A stretch of 64,000 bases of DNA from Acuticoccus kalidii (GCF_021556395.1 NZ_JAKGCS010000036.1:62001-126000), one strand, 5' to 3'; positions 35,223 through 45,328 are shown, numbered from the stretch's first letter. Made by a program: numbers and translations. The notes: generated by a model not told the origin, from the sequence alone.

Positions 35223-36491
35223 ATGAGACTGACCAAAGCCGATCGCGCGCCCAAAGGCATTGCGGCGCTGTTTGCGCGAACGAGAGCGCGGACGGGCGAA
35301 CTCGCCTCCCGCCTCTCCCCCGAGGATATGGTCGTGCAATCGATGCCCGACGCCTCGCCGGCGAAGTGGCACCTCGCGCACACCACCTGGTTCTTCGAGA
35401 CCTTCGTCCTGAAGCCCTACGAGGCGGGCTTCCGCCTCTATGACGAGCGCTTCCCGCACTGCTTCAACTCCTATTATGCGCAAGCCGGCACACGTCACGC
35501 ACGGCCGATGCGGGGGATGCTCACGCGGCCTTCGGCGGCCGAAGTGCTCGCCTATCGCGAGGCGGTCGAGGAGCGGGTCGCGGCGCTGATCGCCGATCCG
35601 CCGGCGGAGCATCGCGCGGAGATCGAGCGGCGCGTGGAGCTCGGCTGTCATCATGAGATGCAGCATCAGGAGCTGCTCCTCACCGACATTCTCCACGCCT
35701 TTTCGCTGAGTCCGCTGGAGCCGGCCTATCTCGCGCCGGCGCCGATCGTGGTGAACCCCGATCTCGGCGCGGCCGACTGGCATTCCTTCGAAGGCGGCAT
35801 CGTGCCGATCGGAACGGAGGAGCGGTTCTCGTTCGACAATGAGGGCCCGCGGCACGATGCGCTGGTGCATCCCTTCCGCATCGCGGGCCGTCTCGTGACG
35901 GCCGGCGAGTGGGCCGCCTTCATCGCCGATGGCGGCTATGAGACCGAGACGCTGTGGCTCTCGGACGGCTGGGGCGCCGTGCAGCGCGAAGGGTGGACGG
36001 CGCCAATGTACTGGCGTCACGAAGACGGCGCCTGGTGGACCTTCAGCCTACGCGGGCCGCAGCTCGTCGACATGACGGCGCCGGTCCACCATGTCAGCTA
36101 TTATGAGGCCGACGCGTTCGCCCGCTGGGCGGGCAAGCGTCTCCCGAGCGAATTCGAGTGGGAGCTCGCGAGCGCCGACGCCGTCGATGACGGCCATTAT
36201 CTCGATGGCGGCTTCCTGCGCCCGCGGCCGACGGAGACGCCGGCGGGGCTTCGCCAGATGGCCGGCGAGGTCTGGCAATGGACGCAATCGTCCTACGCGC
36301 CCTATCCGGGCTTCCGCCCGGTCGACGGCGCGCTCGGCGAGTACAACGGCAAATTCATGGTCAGCCAATATGTGCTGCGCGGCGCGTCCTTCGGCACGGC
36401 GCGCGACCATGTCCGCCCGACCTACCGAAACTTCTTCCATCCGCATCTCCGTTGGCAGTTCGCCGGACTGCGGCTTGCAGAGGATCTCTAA
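35223..36491 (+). CDS. egtB: Ergothioneine biosynthesis protein EgtB
   Basis: A 422-residue non-haem iron sulfoxide synthase that joins hercynine to a thiol donor (cysteine or gamma-glutamylcysteine). The N-terminal DinB-type domain supplies the iron ligands H50 (KWHLAHT) and the HxxxHxE motif H144, H148 and E150 (CHHEMQHQEL). The C-terminal formylglycine-generating-enzyme-like domain fills about 190-422 (GEVWQWTQSSYAPYPGF). The start at 35223 has GGAGG nearby. The downstream egtD starts immediately after its stop. No egtA, egtC or egtE is seen here. Confidence 0.94.
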   Translation: MRLTKADRAPKGIAALFARTRARTGELASRLSPEDMVVQSMPDASPAKWHLAHTTWFFETFVLKPYEAGFRLYDERFPHCFNSYYAQAGTRHARPMRGMLTRPSAAEVLAYREAVEERVAALIADPPAEHRAEIERRVELGCHHEMQHQELLLTDILHAFSLSPLEPAYLAPAPIVVNPDLGAADWHSFEGGIVPIGTEERFSFDNEGPRHDALVHPFRIAGRLVTAGEWAAFIADGGYETETLWLSDGWGAVQREGWTAPMYWRHEDGAWWTFSLRGPQLVDMTAPVHHVSYYEADAFARWAGKRLPSEFEWELASADAVDDGHYLDGGFLRPRPTETPAGLRQMAGEVWQWTQSSYAPYPGFRPVDGALGEYNGKFMVSQYVLRGASFGTARDHVRPTYRNFFHPHLRWQFAGLRLAEDL

Positions 36492-37439
36492 GTGGACCTA
36501 CCCGGACCCGATATCGCGCTTCAGAACTCCCCGTTTGCGCGCGACGTCCTCACCGGCCTCGGCACGAGCCCCAAGGCGATCGAGCCGCGTTGGCTCTACG
36601 ACACCGTCGGCGCCAAGCTGTTCGAGGCGATCACCACGCTCGACCACTATTATGTGACGCGCACCGAGCTCGCGCTGATCGCGGAGGCGGCGAACGACAT
36701 CGCCTTCACGCTCGGCGAAGGGGTGACGATCGTGGAGCCGGGGAGCGGGGAGGCGCTCAAGGTGCGCCCATTGCTCGACGCTCTCGGCGTCAATGCGGCG
36801 GGCTATGTCCCGATCGACATCGCGGCGGACCAGTTGAAGGCCGTCGCCTCCGAGCTCGGCGCTCTCTACCCGCAACTCGCGGTCACGCCGGTCGCGGCGG
36901 ACTTCTTCAACCCGTTCACGATGCCCCACGTCGACAATGCGGTGGTGTTCTTTCCGGGATCGACCATCGGCAACATGCAGCCGGAGGCGGCGCGCACGTT
37001 CTTGATGCGCCTGCGCCAATCGACGGGCGCCTCGCGCGTCCTGATCGGTTTCGATCTGGTGAAGGATCGCCGCGTCCTTCTCGACGCCTATGACGACCCG
37101 GCGGGCGTGACGGCGGCATTCGCGAAGAATCTGCTGCAGCGGATCAATCGCGAGCTGGACGGCACGTTCGATCTCTCCCGCTTCGCCTACAGCGCCCACT
37201 ATGACGAGGTGGAGCAGCGGGTGGTGATGGGCCTGCGTTCGTTGGAACGGCAGAGCGTCACCGTCGCGGGCCGCAGCTTCGGGTTTGCGGACGGAGAGGT
37301 GATTCACACCGAGGACAGCCGCAAATTCACCGTCCCCGGCTTTGCCGCCTTCGCGCGCACCGCGGGTCTCGAAGAGGTCGAGACATGGACGGACGCGAAG
37401 GACTATTTCGCGCTGATGCTGCTCGACGCCAAAGGCTGA
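36492..37439 (+). CDS. egtD: L-histidine N-alpha-methyltransferase EgtD
   Basis: A 315-residue SAM-dependent enzyme that trimethylates histidine to hercynine, the first ergothioneine step. The SAM loop appears as EPGSGEALKVRPLLDAL (about 82-98) and PIDIAADQLK follows. The start is GTG at 36492, directly abutting the TAA of egtB, with AGAGGATC upstream. A terminator-like hairpin follows at 37459-37479. Confidence 0.94.
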   Translation: MDLPGPDIALQNSPFARDVLTGLGTSPKAIEPRWLYDTVGAKLFEAITTLDHYYVTRTELALIAEAANDIAFTLGEGVTIVEPGSGEALKVRPLLDALGVNAAGYVPIDIAADQLKAVASELGALYPQLAVTPVAADFFNPFTMPHVDNAVVFFPGSTIGNMQPEAARTFLMRLRQSTGASRVLIGFDLVKDRRVLLDAYDDPAGVTAAFAKNLLQRINRELDGTFDLSRFAYSAHYDEVEQRVVMGLRSLERQSVTVAGRSFGFADGEVIHTEDSRKFTVPGFAAFARTAGLEEVETWTDAKDYFALMLLDAKG

Positions 37440-37458
37440 GCGGCTGCCGCGTCGCTAC

Positions 37459-37479
37459 GCGCCGCCGGGATGGCGGCGC
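37459..37479. terminator. Bidirectional terminator-like hairpin (egtD / yggT)
   Basis: A perfect 8-bp stem, GCGCCGCC (37459-37466) with GGCGGCGC (37472-37479), and a five-base loop lie between the two converging stop codons. There is no strong T-run on either side. Confidence 0.5.
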
Positions 37480-37486
37480 GGTCGCT

Positions 37487-37777
37487 CTAGACAAGCATCG
37501 GGCCGAAATTGTTCACGATCAGAACCTGCAGGAAATAGATCCCGAGGAGCAGGACGATCGGCGACAGGTCGAGCCCGCCGAGATCGGGCAGGACATTGCG
37601 GATCGGGCGCAACAAAGGTTCGGTCAATTTATAAAGCGTGCTGCCGATCATCGCGACGAACTGGTTGCGCGGATTGACCACGTTGAAGGCATAAAGCCAC
37701 GAGAAGACCGCCGACGCGATGACGACCCATTGATACAGATTGAGGATGACGAGGATCAGATTCAGAATTGAGGCCAT
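37487..37777 (-). CDS. YggT family integral membrane protein
   Basis: A 96-residue protein with two predicted membrane helices ([20 protein letters not shown] and [17 protein letters not shown]) and the conserved loop [20 protein letters not shown]. YggT proteins are linked to osmotic tolerance and envelope or division functions in other bacteria, but no activity is known. The gene is monocistronic here. Confidence 0.92.
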   Translation of the reverse strand: MASILNLILVILNLYQWVVIASAVFSWLYAFNVVNPRNQFVAMIGSTLYKLTEPLLRPIRNVLPDLGGLDLSPIVLLLGIYFLQVLIVNNFGPMLV

Positions 37778-38156
37778 GGGGCGCCTTTGGACATTTCGCT
37801 AGAGCTGTGCCGGATGGCGGGACTCACCGGATCCGGCGACGACAGCTTGCATTCAAAAACGTTAGAACATCTGATCCGGGCCTGAGAAGGCCCAGGACGT
37901 TCTGGCGCATCGCCCAACCCGTCAAACAGACGGACCGGACCGACCCCTGCGCCGGGGCGAGTCGGCCGCGAATTTCCCGCGGCGAGGTCGCCATTTCGGA
38001 AAACGCGCTTCGTAACTAGCGATGGCCACGCGCCCTCGCAAGCAATCGTCACATGTCGCTCGCCAGGTGGGCGAGGTTGACGCAATCTGGAGAGGGGCAA
38101 GACGCCGCAGCCTCCATCCTCGATCCCCTCCTCCGTGGCGAACCGTTCGAGAGACG
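37778..38156. other. 379-bp gene-free region with small hairpin
   Basis: This is the divergent region between yggT and the thioesterase gene. It contains the hairpin GGGCCT-GAGA-AGGCCC (37878-37893) with a GNRA-type loop. No gene is supported; an in-frame extension of the thioesterase frame runs from 38022, but it is not conserved in character. Confidence 0.5.
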
Positions 38157-38612
38157 ATGGCCGACCGACCGACACGCAGCGACTACAAGACCTTCCGCAC
38201 CATCACGACCCGCTGGATGGATAACGACATCTACGGGCACATGAACAATGTCGTGCACTATTCCCTGTTCGACACGGCGGTGAACGGCTTCTTGATCGAA
38301 GCCGGCGTGCTCGACCCACACGGCGGGCCGCAGATCGGCCTCGTGGTGGAGACCGGCTGCCGTTATTTCGCGCCGATCGCTTTCCCGGATCTGGTGACGG
38401 CCGGAATTCGCGTCGCACGGATCGGCACATCGTCGGTGCGCTACGAGGTCGGGCTCTTCCGCAACGCGGAGGAGGCCGCGCTCGCCGAGGGGCATTTCGT
38501 GCACGTCTATGTCGATCGGGAGAGCCGGCGGCCGACCCCGCTCGCCCCGCCGCTGCGCGCGGCACTCGAACGGGTCGCGGTCGACGCCCGGACCGAGGGC
38601 GAGGCGGGGTAG
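38157..38612 (+). CDS. Acyl-CoA thioesterase (hotdog fold)
   Basis: A 151-residue hotdog-fold thioesterase of the 4-hydroxybenzoyl-CoA thioesterase group. The N-terminal TRWMDNDIYGHMNNVVHYSL contains the catalytic Asp (D24 region) and the active-site loop. It hydrolyses acyl-CoA esters; the acyl chain is unknown. The start at 38157 (MADRPTRSDYKTF) is chosen because the preceding in-frame 45 codons look non-coding. Confidence 0.88.
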   Translation: MADRPTRSDYKTFRTITTRWMDNDIYGHMNNVVHYSLFDTAVNGFLIEAGVLDPHGGPQIGLVVETGCRYFAPIAFPDLVTAGIRVARIGTSSVRYEVGLFRNAEEAALAEGHFVHVYVDRESRRPTPLAPPLRAALERVAVDARTEGEAG

Positions 38613-38747
38613 AACGGCGCGTCCGCTGCGCTGGCGGACCGGCTTTTTCCGCGCGATCGATTCCAATTGGCCAGCACGTGTTCTAACGATGAGGCGACAA
38701 GAAAAGACGCGCCGCGGGCCCACCCGGCGCAATGAGGAAACCCGCCC

Positions 38748-39770
38748 ATGCGTGCCATTATCGCCCACGCCGCCAAGGATCTTCGGATCGGCGAGATCGA
38801 CCCTTGCGCCGCGCCCGGCCCCGGCGAGGTCGCGGTGCGGCTCAAGGTCGGCGGCATCTGCGGCTCGGACCTTCATTATTATCTCCATGGCGGTTTCGGC
38901 ACCGTTCGCATCAAGGAGCCGATGATCCTCGGCCACGAGGTCGCCGGCGAGATCGCGGCCATCGGCGACGGCGTGGCCGGGCTCGAGGTCGGGATGCCGG
39001 TCGCGGTGAACCCCTCGCGCCCCTGTCGGCGTTGCCGGCAGTGCACGCGCGGGCGGGCCAATCTCTGCCCCGAGGTGATCTTCAACGGCAGCGCAATGCG
39101 CTTTCCCCACGTTCAGGGCCTCTTTCGCGAGTCGGTGGTGGTGCCGGCGGCGCTGGCCGTGCCGGTCTCGTGCACCCTGTCGCAGGCGGCGATGATCGAG
39201 CCCTTCTCGGTGGCGCTCCATGCGGTGAGCCGCGCGCCCTCGCTTCTCGGCGCCGATGTGTTGATCTCCGGCGCCGGGCCGATCGGCTGCCTCGTCGCGA
39301 TCGCGGCGAAGCTCGCGGGCGCCCGCGCCATCACCATGACCGACATCGCCGAGCCGCCGCTCGCGATCGCCCGCACCGTCGGCGCCGACGAGACGGTGGA
39401 CGCGCGCGACGTCGAAGCGCTCGAGGCGATGCGCGACCGGTTCGACGTTGCGTTCGACTGCTCGGGGGCGGCGGCGGCGCTCGAAGCGGCGTTCGGGATG
39501 ATCGGGCCGGGCGGAACGCTGGTCGTCGTCGGCAATGGAGGCGATCCGCAAATGCCGACCTCCCGCGTCGTGGCGCGCGAGATCGAGGTGCGCGGCAGCT
39601 TCCGGTTCGATGGCGAGTTCGCGCTCGCCGCGCGACTCCTGTCGAGCGGGCGGGTCGACCTCTCCCCGCTGGTGACGGCGACTCGGCCCCTCGCCGACGC
39701 CGTCGCCGCCTTCGACCTCGCGAGCGACAAAGCGCGCTCGATGAAGGTGCAGCTCGACCTCGCCGCCTGA
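38748..39770 (+). CDS. idnD: L-idonate 5-dehydrogenase-like zinc alcohol dehydrogenase
   Basis: A 340-residue medium-chain zinc dehydrogenase. The catalytic zinc site is visible in GGICGSDLHYY and LGHEVAGEIA, the structural zinc loop in CRRCRQCTRGRANLC, and the NAD(P) loop in ISGAGPIGCL. The sequence resembles L-idonate 5-dehydrogenases, which interconvert L-idonate and 5-ketogluconate. Substrate assignment rests on overall similarity, and no other sugar-acid genes are adjacent. A GAGG lies upstream of the ATG. Confidence 0.82.
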   Translation: MRAIIAHAAKDLRIGEIDPCAAPGPGEVAVRLKVGGICGSDLHYYLHGGFGTVRIKEPMILGHEVAGEIAAIGDGVAGLEVGMPVAVNPSRPCRRCRQCTRGRANLCPEVIFNGSAMRFPHVQGLFRESVVVPAALAVPVSCTLSQAAMIEPFSVALHAVSRAPSLLGADVLISGAGPIGCLVAIAAKLAGARAITMTDIAEPPLAIARTVGADETVDARDVEALEAMRDRFDVAFDCSGAAAALEAAFGMIGPGGTLVVVGNGGDPQMPTSRVVAREIEVRGSFRFDGEFALAARLLSSGRVDLSPLVTATRPLADAVAAFDLASDKARSMKVQLDLAA

Positions 39771-39812
39771 GGCGGCCTTCCGCGAGGATCAGGCAGGGGG
39801 CGGGCGTCCGAA

Positions 39813-40811
39813 ATGAACTTCGCCGATCATGACGCGCTTCGCGATTCGCTCGCCGCGGCGGGCCTTCGGATCGAGGCGGGGCGGATCATCGCCCATGCGC
39901 GGCCGGTGATCGCCTTCGCCCGGCGACACGTTGCGGCCGGCATGGTGCCGTTCGCGGCGTCGCGCCTCGCCGGTGACCCGGATCTTGCCGATCCGTCGGT
40001 CTGGCCGTCCCGCCCGCCGGCGCCCGATCTCGCCGACGCCCAGCGCCGCGTGAAGCTGCGCTATGCGCAGTGGTTCGGGGACAACCCGTCGCTGCTCGCC
40101 TCCATGAACGATCGCGCCGATGCCGCGATCGCCGCGCTTTCAAAGTCGATGCCGCTCAATTTCGTGGGGCAGCTCAATTTCGAGACGCTCGGCGCCGAGC
40201 CCGGCTTCGATCCCGCCCTGCCGCGGCACGGAATGCTGTCGATCTTCAATGAGCCCTTCGATTTCACCGGCGCCTATACGCGGTTTCTCTATCGCGAGGA
40301 CGCCGGGGCCGGCGAAACCGTGCCGTTTCCAGAGGCGCTCGCCGCTCTTTCCGATGCGACGAGCGGGGAGGGGGCCTTCGCCGATCGGTCGTTTGTGGGC
40401 GCGCTCCATCCGATCTCCGGCGTGAGCGTGCCGGAGCATTTCATGATCGGCGGCGTTTCGGATCCGCGGCTCGCTGGCTGGGTGATCGAGCCGACCCATG
40501 AACTGACATGGGATCAGGCCGATCCGATGCTGTCGGAGTGGTTCGGCGATCAGCTCGGCGGTTGGCCGCAAAATATTCAGGGGCGGAACGCCGAGGACGA
40601 TGCGGCCGCCACCTACGGCGTTCCGGGAGTCTCCGCCTATGGGAGAACCCCGCTCTTTCACCTCTTCTCCTATGGAGGGGAGGCCTATACCGACACGCGC
40701 TCGCTGCTCCGCGAGAGCGATGGGGACGGAAATATCTACCTATTCGTCCTTGCCGAGGCGCTGGCCCGGCGCGATTTCGGCCGGGTTTTCGATACCGTGC
40801 AGATGACCTGA
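39813..40811 (+). CDS. DUF1963 (YwqG-like) domain protein
   Basis: A 332-residue protein with a DUF1963/YwqG-type domain in the C-terminal two thirds (LNFVGQLNFETLGAEPGFDPALPRHGMLSIFNEP and GGWPQNIQG). Proteins with this domain are unassigned and often cytosolic, and some occur in toxin-immunity settings. No toxin gene is seen here. It probably shares a transcript with the idonate dehydrogenase gene 42 bases upstream. Confidence 0.82.
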   Translation: MNFADHDALRDSLAAAGLRIEAGRIIAHARPVIAFARRHVAAGMVPFAASRLAGDPDLADPSVWPSRPPAPDLADAQRRVKLRYAQWFGDNPSLLASMNDRADAAIAALSKSMPLNFVGQLNFETLGAEPGFDPALPRHGMLSIFNEPFDFTGAYTRFLYREDAGAGETVPFPEALAALSDATSGEGAFADRSFVGALHPISGVSVPEHFMIGGVSDPRLAGWVIEPTHELTWDQADPMLSEWFGDQLGGWPQNIQGRNAEDDAAATYGVPGVSAYGRTPLFHLFSYGGEAYTDTRSLLRESDGDGNIYLFVLAEALARRDFGRVFDTVQMT

Positions 40812-40881
40812 CGGGCTCGGCCGGAGCCGGCGCGGGAGGCCGAGACCTCCGACGCCGCGCGCCAATTTCAGCCGCCGCGCC

Positions 40882-43293
40882 TCAGCCGCGCAGTGTCGCG
40901 CCGGTCGCCTTCGTCACCGCGGCGACGACCGCCGAGGACACCGCGTCGATATCCTCGTCCGTCAGCGTGCGTTCGGCGGGTTGCAATGTCACCTCGACCG
41001 CGACGGACTTTTGCCCCTCCGGCACGCCTTGCCCGCGATAGACGTCGAACACCGTCACGTCGGTGATGAGATCCTTGCGGGCGCCCTTGGCGGCGCGGGT
41101 GATGGCGCGAGCGTCCGTCTCGTCGGCGACGAGGAAGGCGAAGTCGCGCCGGACCGGCATCAGGTCGGAGGCGGAGAAGGCGGGCTTCTTCGTCGCCTTG
41201 CGGCGCGGCTCCGGGACGGTCTCGAGGGTGAGCTCGAACGCGACGAGGCGCTCGGGCGCGTCCATCGCCGTCAGCAATGCGGGGTGCAGCTCGCCGAAAT
41301 GGCCGAGAATCTTGGGGCCGAGGCGCAGCGTGCCCGATCGGCCGGGATGGTAGTGGCCGGGCGCGTCGCGAGTGACCTCCGCCTTGTCGGCCGGACCGCC
41401 GATCGCGGTGAGGGCGGCGAGGAGATCGGCCTTCGCGTCGAACACGTCGGCGGCGGCGCCGGGGTGGGACCAATGACGGCCGACCGCGTTCGGGCGGTTC
41501 TTGCCCTGGCGAACGCCCGAGGCGGACGTCGTCTGATCGTCCGGCTCGTCGCCGGCGAAGACCTGGCCGACCTCGAACAAAGCGACGTCGGGATGGCCGC
41601 GATTGACGTTGCGGGTCACGGCGCGGACGAGGCCGGGCAGCAGGCTCGGCCGCATGTCGGACAGCGCCTCCGCGATCGGGTTCGCGAGGGCGATCGCGGC
41701 GGACCCGCCGCCGAAGGCCGTCGCGTCCTCATGGCTCACGAACGACCAGGTGACGGCCTCGACCATCCCGCGCGCGGCGAGCGCCCGGCGGGTGGTGGAG
41801 ACTCGGTTCTGAAGTGTCGTCAGGACGCGCGGGGCGACGGCGCCGGGCCGGTCCATCGGCGTCGGCGCGACATCGTCGATCCCCACGATGCGCACGACCT
41901 CCTCGACGAGATCGGCCTTGCCTTCGACGTCGGCGCGCCATGTCGGCGTCGTCACCGACCAGGGCGACGTGCTCCGGTCGACGGTGAAGCCGAGCTTGAC
42001 GAGCACCGCTTCGGCCGTGTCTTCGGCGACATCGAGACCGGAGAGGCGCTTGATCTCGGACGGGGGGAAGGCGATCGTCCGCGTGCCGTCCGGGACGGCG
42101 CCGGCGAGGGTGATCGGGCCGGCCGTTCCACCGCACAGATCGAGGATCATGCGCACCGCGGCTTCGAGGCCGGGCACGGTGAAGGCCGGATCGATGCCGC
42201 GCTCGAAGCGATGGCGGGCGTCGGAATTGAGGCCGAGCGCGCGCCCCGTGCGGGCGATATTGTAAGGATCCCAGAGGGCGGACTCGACGAGAACGCGGGT
42301 GGTCGCGTCGGTCGAGCCGGAGGCTTCGCCGCCCATCACGCCGGCGAGCGACTCGACGCCCTTGTCATCGCCGATGACCACGACCGACGGGTCGAGCGTA
42401 TAGGTCCGCCCATCGAGCGCCTCGATCGTCTCGCCATCCTTCGCCATGCGGACGGTGAGGCTGCCGGTCACGCTGTCGGCGTCGAACACGTGGAGCGGGC
42501 GGTCGAGGTCGTAGGTGAGATAATTGGTGACGTCGACGAGGCGGTTGATCGGGCGCAGGCCGATCGCCTTCAGGCGCTTTTTCAGCCAATCCGGCGACGG
42601 GCCGTTCTCGACTCCCTCGATGAGGCAGAGCGCGAAGGCGGGGCAGAGCGCGTCGTCCGGCACGTCGAGCGTGACGGTGGGGGTCGCGACGTCGTCCGAA
42701 TGGGGGACGGCGGGGTCGGCGAGCGGCTTCAGCGTGCCGAGCCCGGCGGCGGCGAGATCGCGCGCGATGCCGCGGACGCCGAGACAGTCCGCCCGGTTGG
42801 GGGTGAGGCCGATTTCGATCACCGGATCGTCGATCCGCGCCCACTCGACATAGGGCGTGCCGACCGGCGCATCCTGCGGAAGGTCGACGATGCCGTCATG
42901 ATCCTCGGACAGACCCATCTCGCGCTCGGAGAGCATCATGCCGTGGCTCTCGACGCCGCGGATCGAGCCGACCGACAGGTCGACGCCGGTGCCCGGAATG
43001 TGCGTGCCGGGCGCGGCGAAGACGCCGACGAGCCCCTCGCGCGCGTTGGGCGCACCGCAGACGACCTGCAGCGCGGTGCCGTCGCCGGGATCGACCGTCA
43101 GGACGCGCAGACGGTCGGCGTTCGGATGCTGGATCGCCGAGGTGACGCGCGCGATGCGGAAGGGGGCGAGCGCGGCCGCGGGATCCTCGATCCCCTCGAC
43201 CTCGAGGCCGATGGCGGTGAGACGTTCGGTGATCTCGTCGATCGACGCCTCGGTCGCGAGATGGTCCTTCAGCCAGGACAGTGTGAACTTCAT
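40882..43293 (-). CDS. pheT: Phenylalanine-tRNA ligase beta subunit
   Basis: An 803-residue beta chain of the (alpha-beta)2 enzyme. It contains the N-terminal tRNA-binding OB domain (about 40-150), the B3/B4 editing region (about 215-390), B5 (about 400-475), a degenerate class II core, and the C-terminal anticodon-binding (FDX-ACB) domain (about 705-803, SDLMPVRRDFAFLV). It pairs with PheS from the same strand; unusually, a DUF922 lipoprotein gene lies between pheS and pheT. Confidence 0.97.
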   Translation of the reverse strand: MKFTLSWLKDHLATEASIDEITERLTAIGLEVEGIEDPAAALAPFRIARVTSAIQHPNADRLRVLTVDPGDGTALQVVCGAPNAREGLVGVFAAPGTHIPGTGVDLSVGSIRGVESHGMMLSEREMGLSEDHDGIVDLPQDAPVGTPYVEWARIDDPVIEIGLTPNRADCLGVRGIARDLAAAGLGTLKPLADPAVPHSDDVATPTVTLDVPDDALCPAFALCLIEGVENGPSPDWLKKRLKAIGLRPINRLVDVTNYLTYDLDRPLHVFDADSVTGSLTVRMAKDGETIEALDGRTYTLDPSVVVIGDDKGVESLAGVMGGEASGSTDATTRVLVESALWDPYNIARTGRALGLNSDARHRFERGIDPAFTVPGLEAAVRMILDLCGGTAGPITLAGAVPDGTRTIAFPPSEIKRLSGLDVAEDTAEAVLVKLGFTVDRSTSPWSVTTPTWRADVEGKADLVEEVVRIVGIDDVAPTPMDRPGAVAPRVLTTLQNRVSTTRRALAARGMVEAVTWSFVSHEDATAFGGGSAAIALANPIAEALSDMRPSLLPGLVRAVTRNVNRGHPDVALFEVGQVFAGDEPDDQTTSASGVRQGKNRPNAVGRHWSHPGAAADVFDAKADLLAALTAIGGPADKAEVTRDAPGHYHPGRSGTLRLGPKILGHFGELHPALLTAMDAPERLVAFELTLETVPEPRRKATKKPAFSASDLMPVRRDFAFLVADETDARAITRAAKGARKDLITDVTVFDVYRGQGVPEGQKSVAVEVTLQPAERTLTDEDIDAVSSAVVAAVTKATGATLRG

Positions 43294-43471
43294 GACGAGA
43301 CTTTAGACTTCCAACATTCGGGGCGCGGGCGATCCGGTCGACCTGCAAGAAACAGAACGGTTCGCAATGCGCAAGTGTGTGCCATAGGCGGGTTTTGCGA
43401 GAGGCGCGTGCCGCCGCGGATGAGTGAGCGGGCGGGACCGGCCGCGACCCTCGCCGAGGGCGAGGCCGCCC

Positions 43472-44059
43472 TTACGTCCCGATCGAGTAGCCGTATTGGC
43501 GCAGATAGCGACGGAAGCGGGGCGCGTCCGTCTCGTCGAAGCGGGTCTGCTCCTCGACGTGCGCGGCGGCGATCGGCGCGATCAGCTGTTCCATCTTCGC
43601 TTCGAGCGCCTCGCAGGTCGGTGCGGAGGCCTGCTTGTAGGCCGCTTCGAGCTGGCGGGCGTATTTCTGGCTGATCTTGATGTGCCCGGCCTCGTGGATC
43701 AGCGCGTACTGGCTGATGATGTCCCACTTGGCCTGGAGGTCCGGCGAGGCGGTCTCGCGTTGGCGCCATTCGGGCAGGATCACTTCCGAGCGCAGGCCGA
43801 CCCGGCCCTTTCGCGTATAGCGGCAGCGACTGCCGATCTGCTCCGGCTCGAAATTGTGCAGGAAGGTGGTCTCGACCGCCGCGAACGCCCGGCCATGAAG
43901 ACCGGGCACCGCGGGGCCGTGAACCGACAAAGAGCGTTCCAGCGAGGAAAGCGACGTGCCGGTGACCTTATAGGTTCGCACGCTGACATCCGTCGGCGGT
44001 GTTGCGATGCAGCTCGCGAGCGCGAAGACGATTGAAAGCGCGAGAACGCGTTTGATCAC
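43472..44059 (-). CDS. DUF922 putative zinc-dependent lipoprotein protease
   Basis: A 195-residue predicted lipoprotein. The signal sequence ends in the lipobox LASC (14-17), and the zinc-protease motif HEAGH is at 122-126, as in the DUF922 family of predicted secreted Zn proteases. It starts inside the end of pheS (ATGA overlap at 44056-44059), so it is translationally coupled to a tRNA synthetase gene, and pheT follows 178 bases later. No connection to translation is evident. Confidence 0.85.
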   Translation of the reverse strand: MIKRVLALSIVFALASCIATPPTDVSVRTYKVTGTSLSSLERSLSVHGPAVPGLHGRAFAAVETTFLHNFEPEQIGSRCRYTRKGRVGLRSEVILPEWRQRETASPDLQAKWDIISQYALIHEAGHIKISQKYARQLEAAYKQASAPTCEALEAKMEQLIAPIAAAHVEEQTRFDETDAPRFRRYLRQYGYSIGT

Positions 44060-45162
44060 CTAGAGAGACCTCCTCCGAGGGATGGACGGTCGAGCGGCTG
44101 GAAGCCGTAATGCTTGAGCCAGCGCACGTCCGCTTCGAAGAATGCCCGAAGATCCGGCATTCCGTACTTCAACATTGCGATACGATCGATGCCCATGCCC
44201 CAGGCGAAGCCCTGGTATTTGTCCGGGTCGATCCCGCAATTGCGCAGAACGTTCGGATGAACCATCCCGGAGCCGAGGATCTCCAGCCAATCGTCGCCGG
44301 TGCCGAGCTCGATCCCGTCGGCGGATCGCTTGCAGCGGATGTCGACCTCGTAAGACGGTTCGGTGAACGGGAAGTAGGAGGGGCGGAAGCGCATCGCCGC
44401 GTCCTCCACCTCGAAGAAGGCCTTGCAGAATTCCGTCAGCACCCACTTCAGGTGGCCGATATGGGCCGTCTCGTCGATGACGAGGCCTTCGACCTGGTGG
44501 AACATCGGCGTGTGCGTCTGATCGGAATCGCAGCGATAGGTGCGGCCGGGCGCGATGATGCGGATCGGCGGCTTCTGCTGCAGCATCGTGCGGATCTGCA
44601 CCGGCGAAGTGTGGGTGCGCAGGAGTCGACGCGTTCCGTCCGCCCGCTCGGGCAGGAAGAAGGTGTCGTGCATGTCCCGCGCGGGGTGTCCCTCGGGGAA
44701 GTTCAGCTTGGTGAAGTTGAGATCGTCGGTCTCGATATCGGGCCCTTCGGCGATCGAGAAGCCGAGATCGGCGAAAATCGCGACGAGCTCGTCCATCACC
44801 TGGCTGATCGGGTGGATCCGGCCGGCGACGATGTCGGCCGCCTGCGGGTCGAGCGTGACGTCGACGCTCTCGCTGGCGAGCTGGCGGGTGAGGGCTTCGG
44901 CGACGAGCGTCTCGCGGCGGGCGGCGATCTCGTCGGTGATGCGGGCCTTGAGGCCGTTCAGCGCCGGACCCATGGTGCGCCGCTCGTCGGGGCTCATCTT
45001 GCCGAGCGTCTTCATCCGCTCGGCGACGGTGCCCTTCTTGCCGAGCGCGGCGACGCGCACGGTTTCGAGCGCCGCCTCGTCGGCCGCGGTCTCGATCTCG
45101 GCGGTGATGGCCGCCTCGAGTTGGGCCAAATCGTCCGGCAGCGGGGTGGGCGCCACGTCCAT
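44056..45162 (-). CDS. pheS: Phenylalanine-tRNA ligase alpha subunit
   Basis: A 368-residue class II synthetase catalytic subunit. It has the N-terminal coiled-coil arm (about 10-100), motif 2-like [19 protein letters not shown], and the motif 3 region [17 protein letters not shown] near the C-terminus. It activates phenylalanine and charges tRNA(Phe) with PheT. A 256-base divergent promoter region separates it from the fatty acid hydroxylase gene. Confidence 0.97.
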   Translation of the reverse strand: MDVAPTPLPDDLAQLEAAITAEIETAADEAALETVRVAALGKKGTVAERMKTLGKMSPDERRTMGPALNGLKARITDEIAARRETLVAEALTRQLASESVDVTLDPQAADIVAGRIHPISQVMDELVAIFADLGFSIAEGPDIETDDLNFTKLNFPEGHPARDMHDTFFLPERADGTRRLLRTHTSPVQIRTMLQQKPPIRIIAPGRTYRCDSDQTHTPMFHQVEGLVIDETAHIGHLKWVLTEFCKAFFEVEDAAMRFRPSYFPFTEPSYEVDIRCKRSADGIELGTGDDWLEILGSGMVHPNVLRNCGIDPDKYQGFAWGMGIDRIAMLKYGMPDLRAFFEADVRWLKHYGFQPLDRPSLGGGLSR

Positions 45163-45307
45163 GTCTTTCGATCCTAACTTTGGTCAGACTCTATCAAACC
45201 GCACCCTGTAGAGAAGGTGCCGCCCTCGTCACGTCGGCGTGCAGCGGCCGTTTGATGCACCAGCCGTGGCGAAAGCGCTACAGGCCAAGCGAGGTAGGTT
45301 GCAGTTC

Positions 45308-45328
45308 GATCGGCTTTCTACAATAAGA
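45308..45328 (+). repeat. 21-bp motif, copy 2 (shared with 5513-5533)
   Basis: GATCGGCTTTCTACAATAAG plus A matches the copy at 5513-5533 at 18 of 21 positions and on the same strand. Here it lies about 90 bases before the hydroxylase start, in the divergent promoter region with pheS. Confidence 0.35.

Noticed and set aside
40981..43674. 897-codon forward frame antisense to pheT
   Set aside because: It is a shadow of pheT with the same compositional bias and no motifs.
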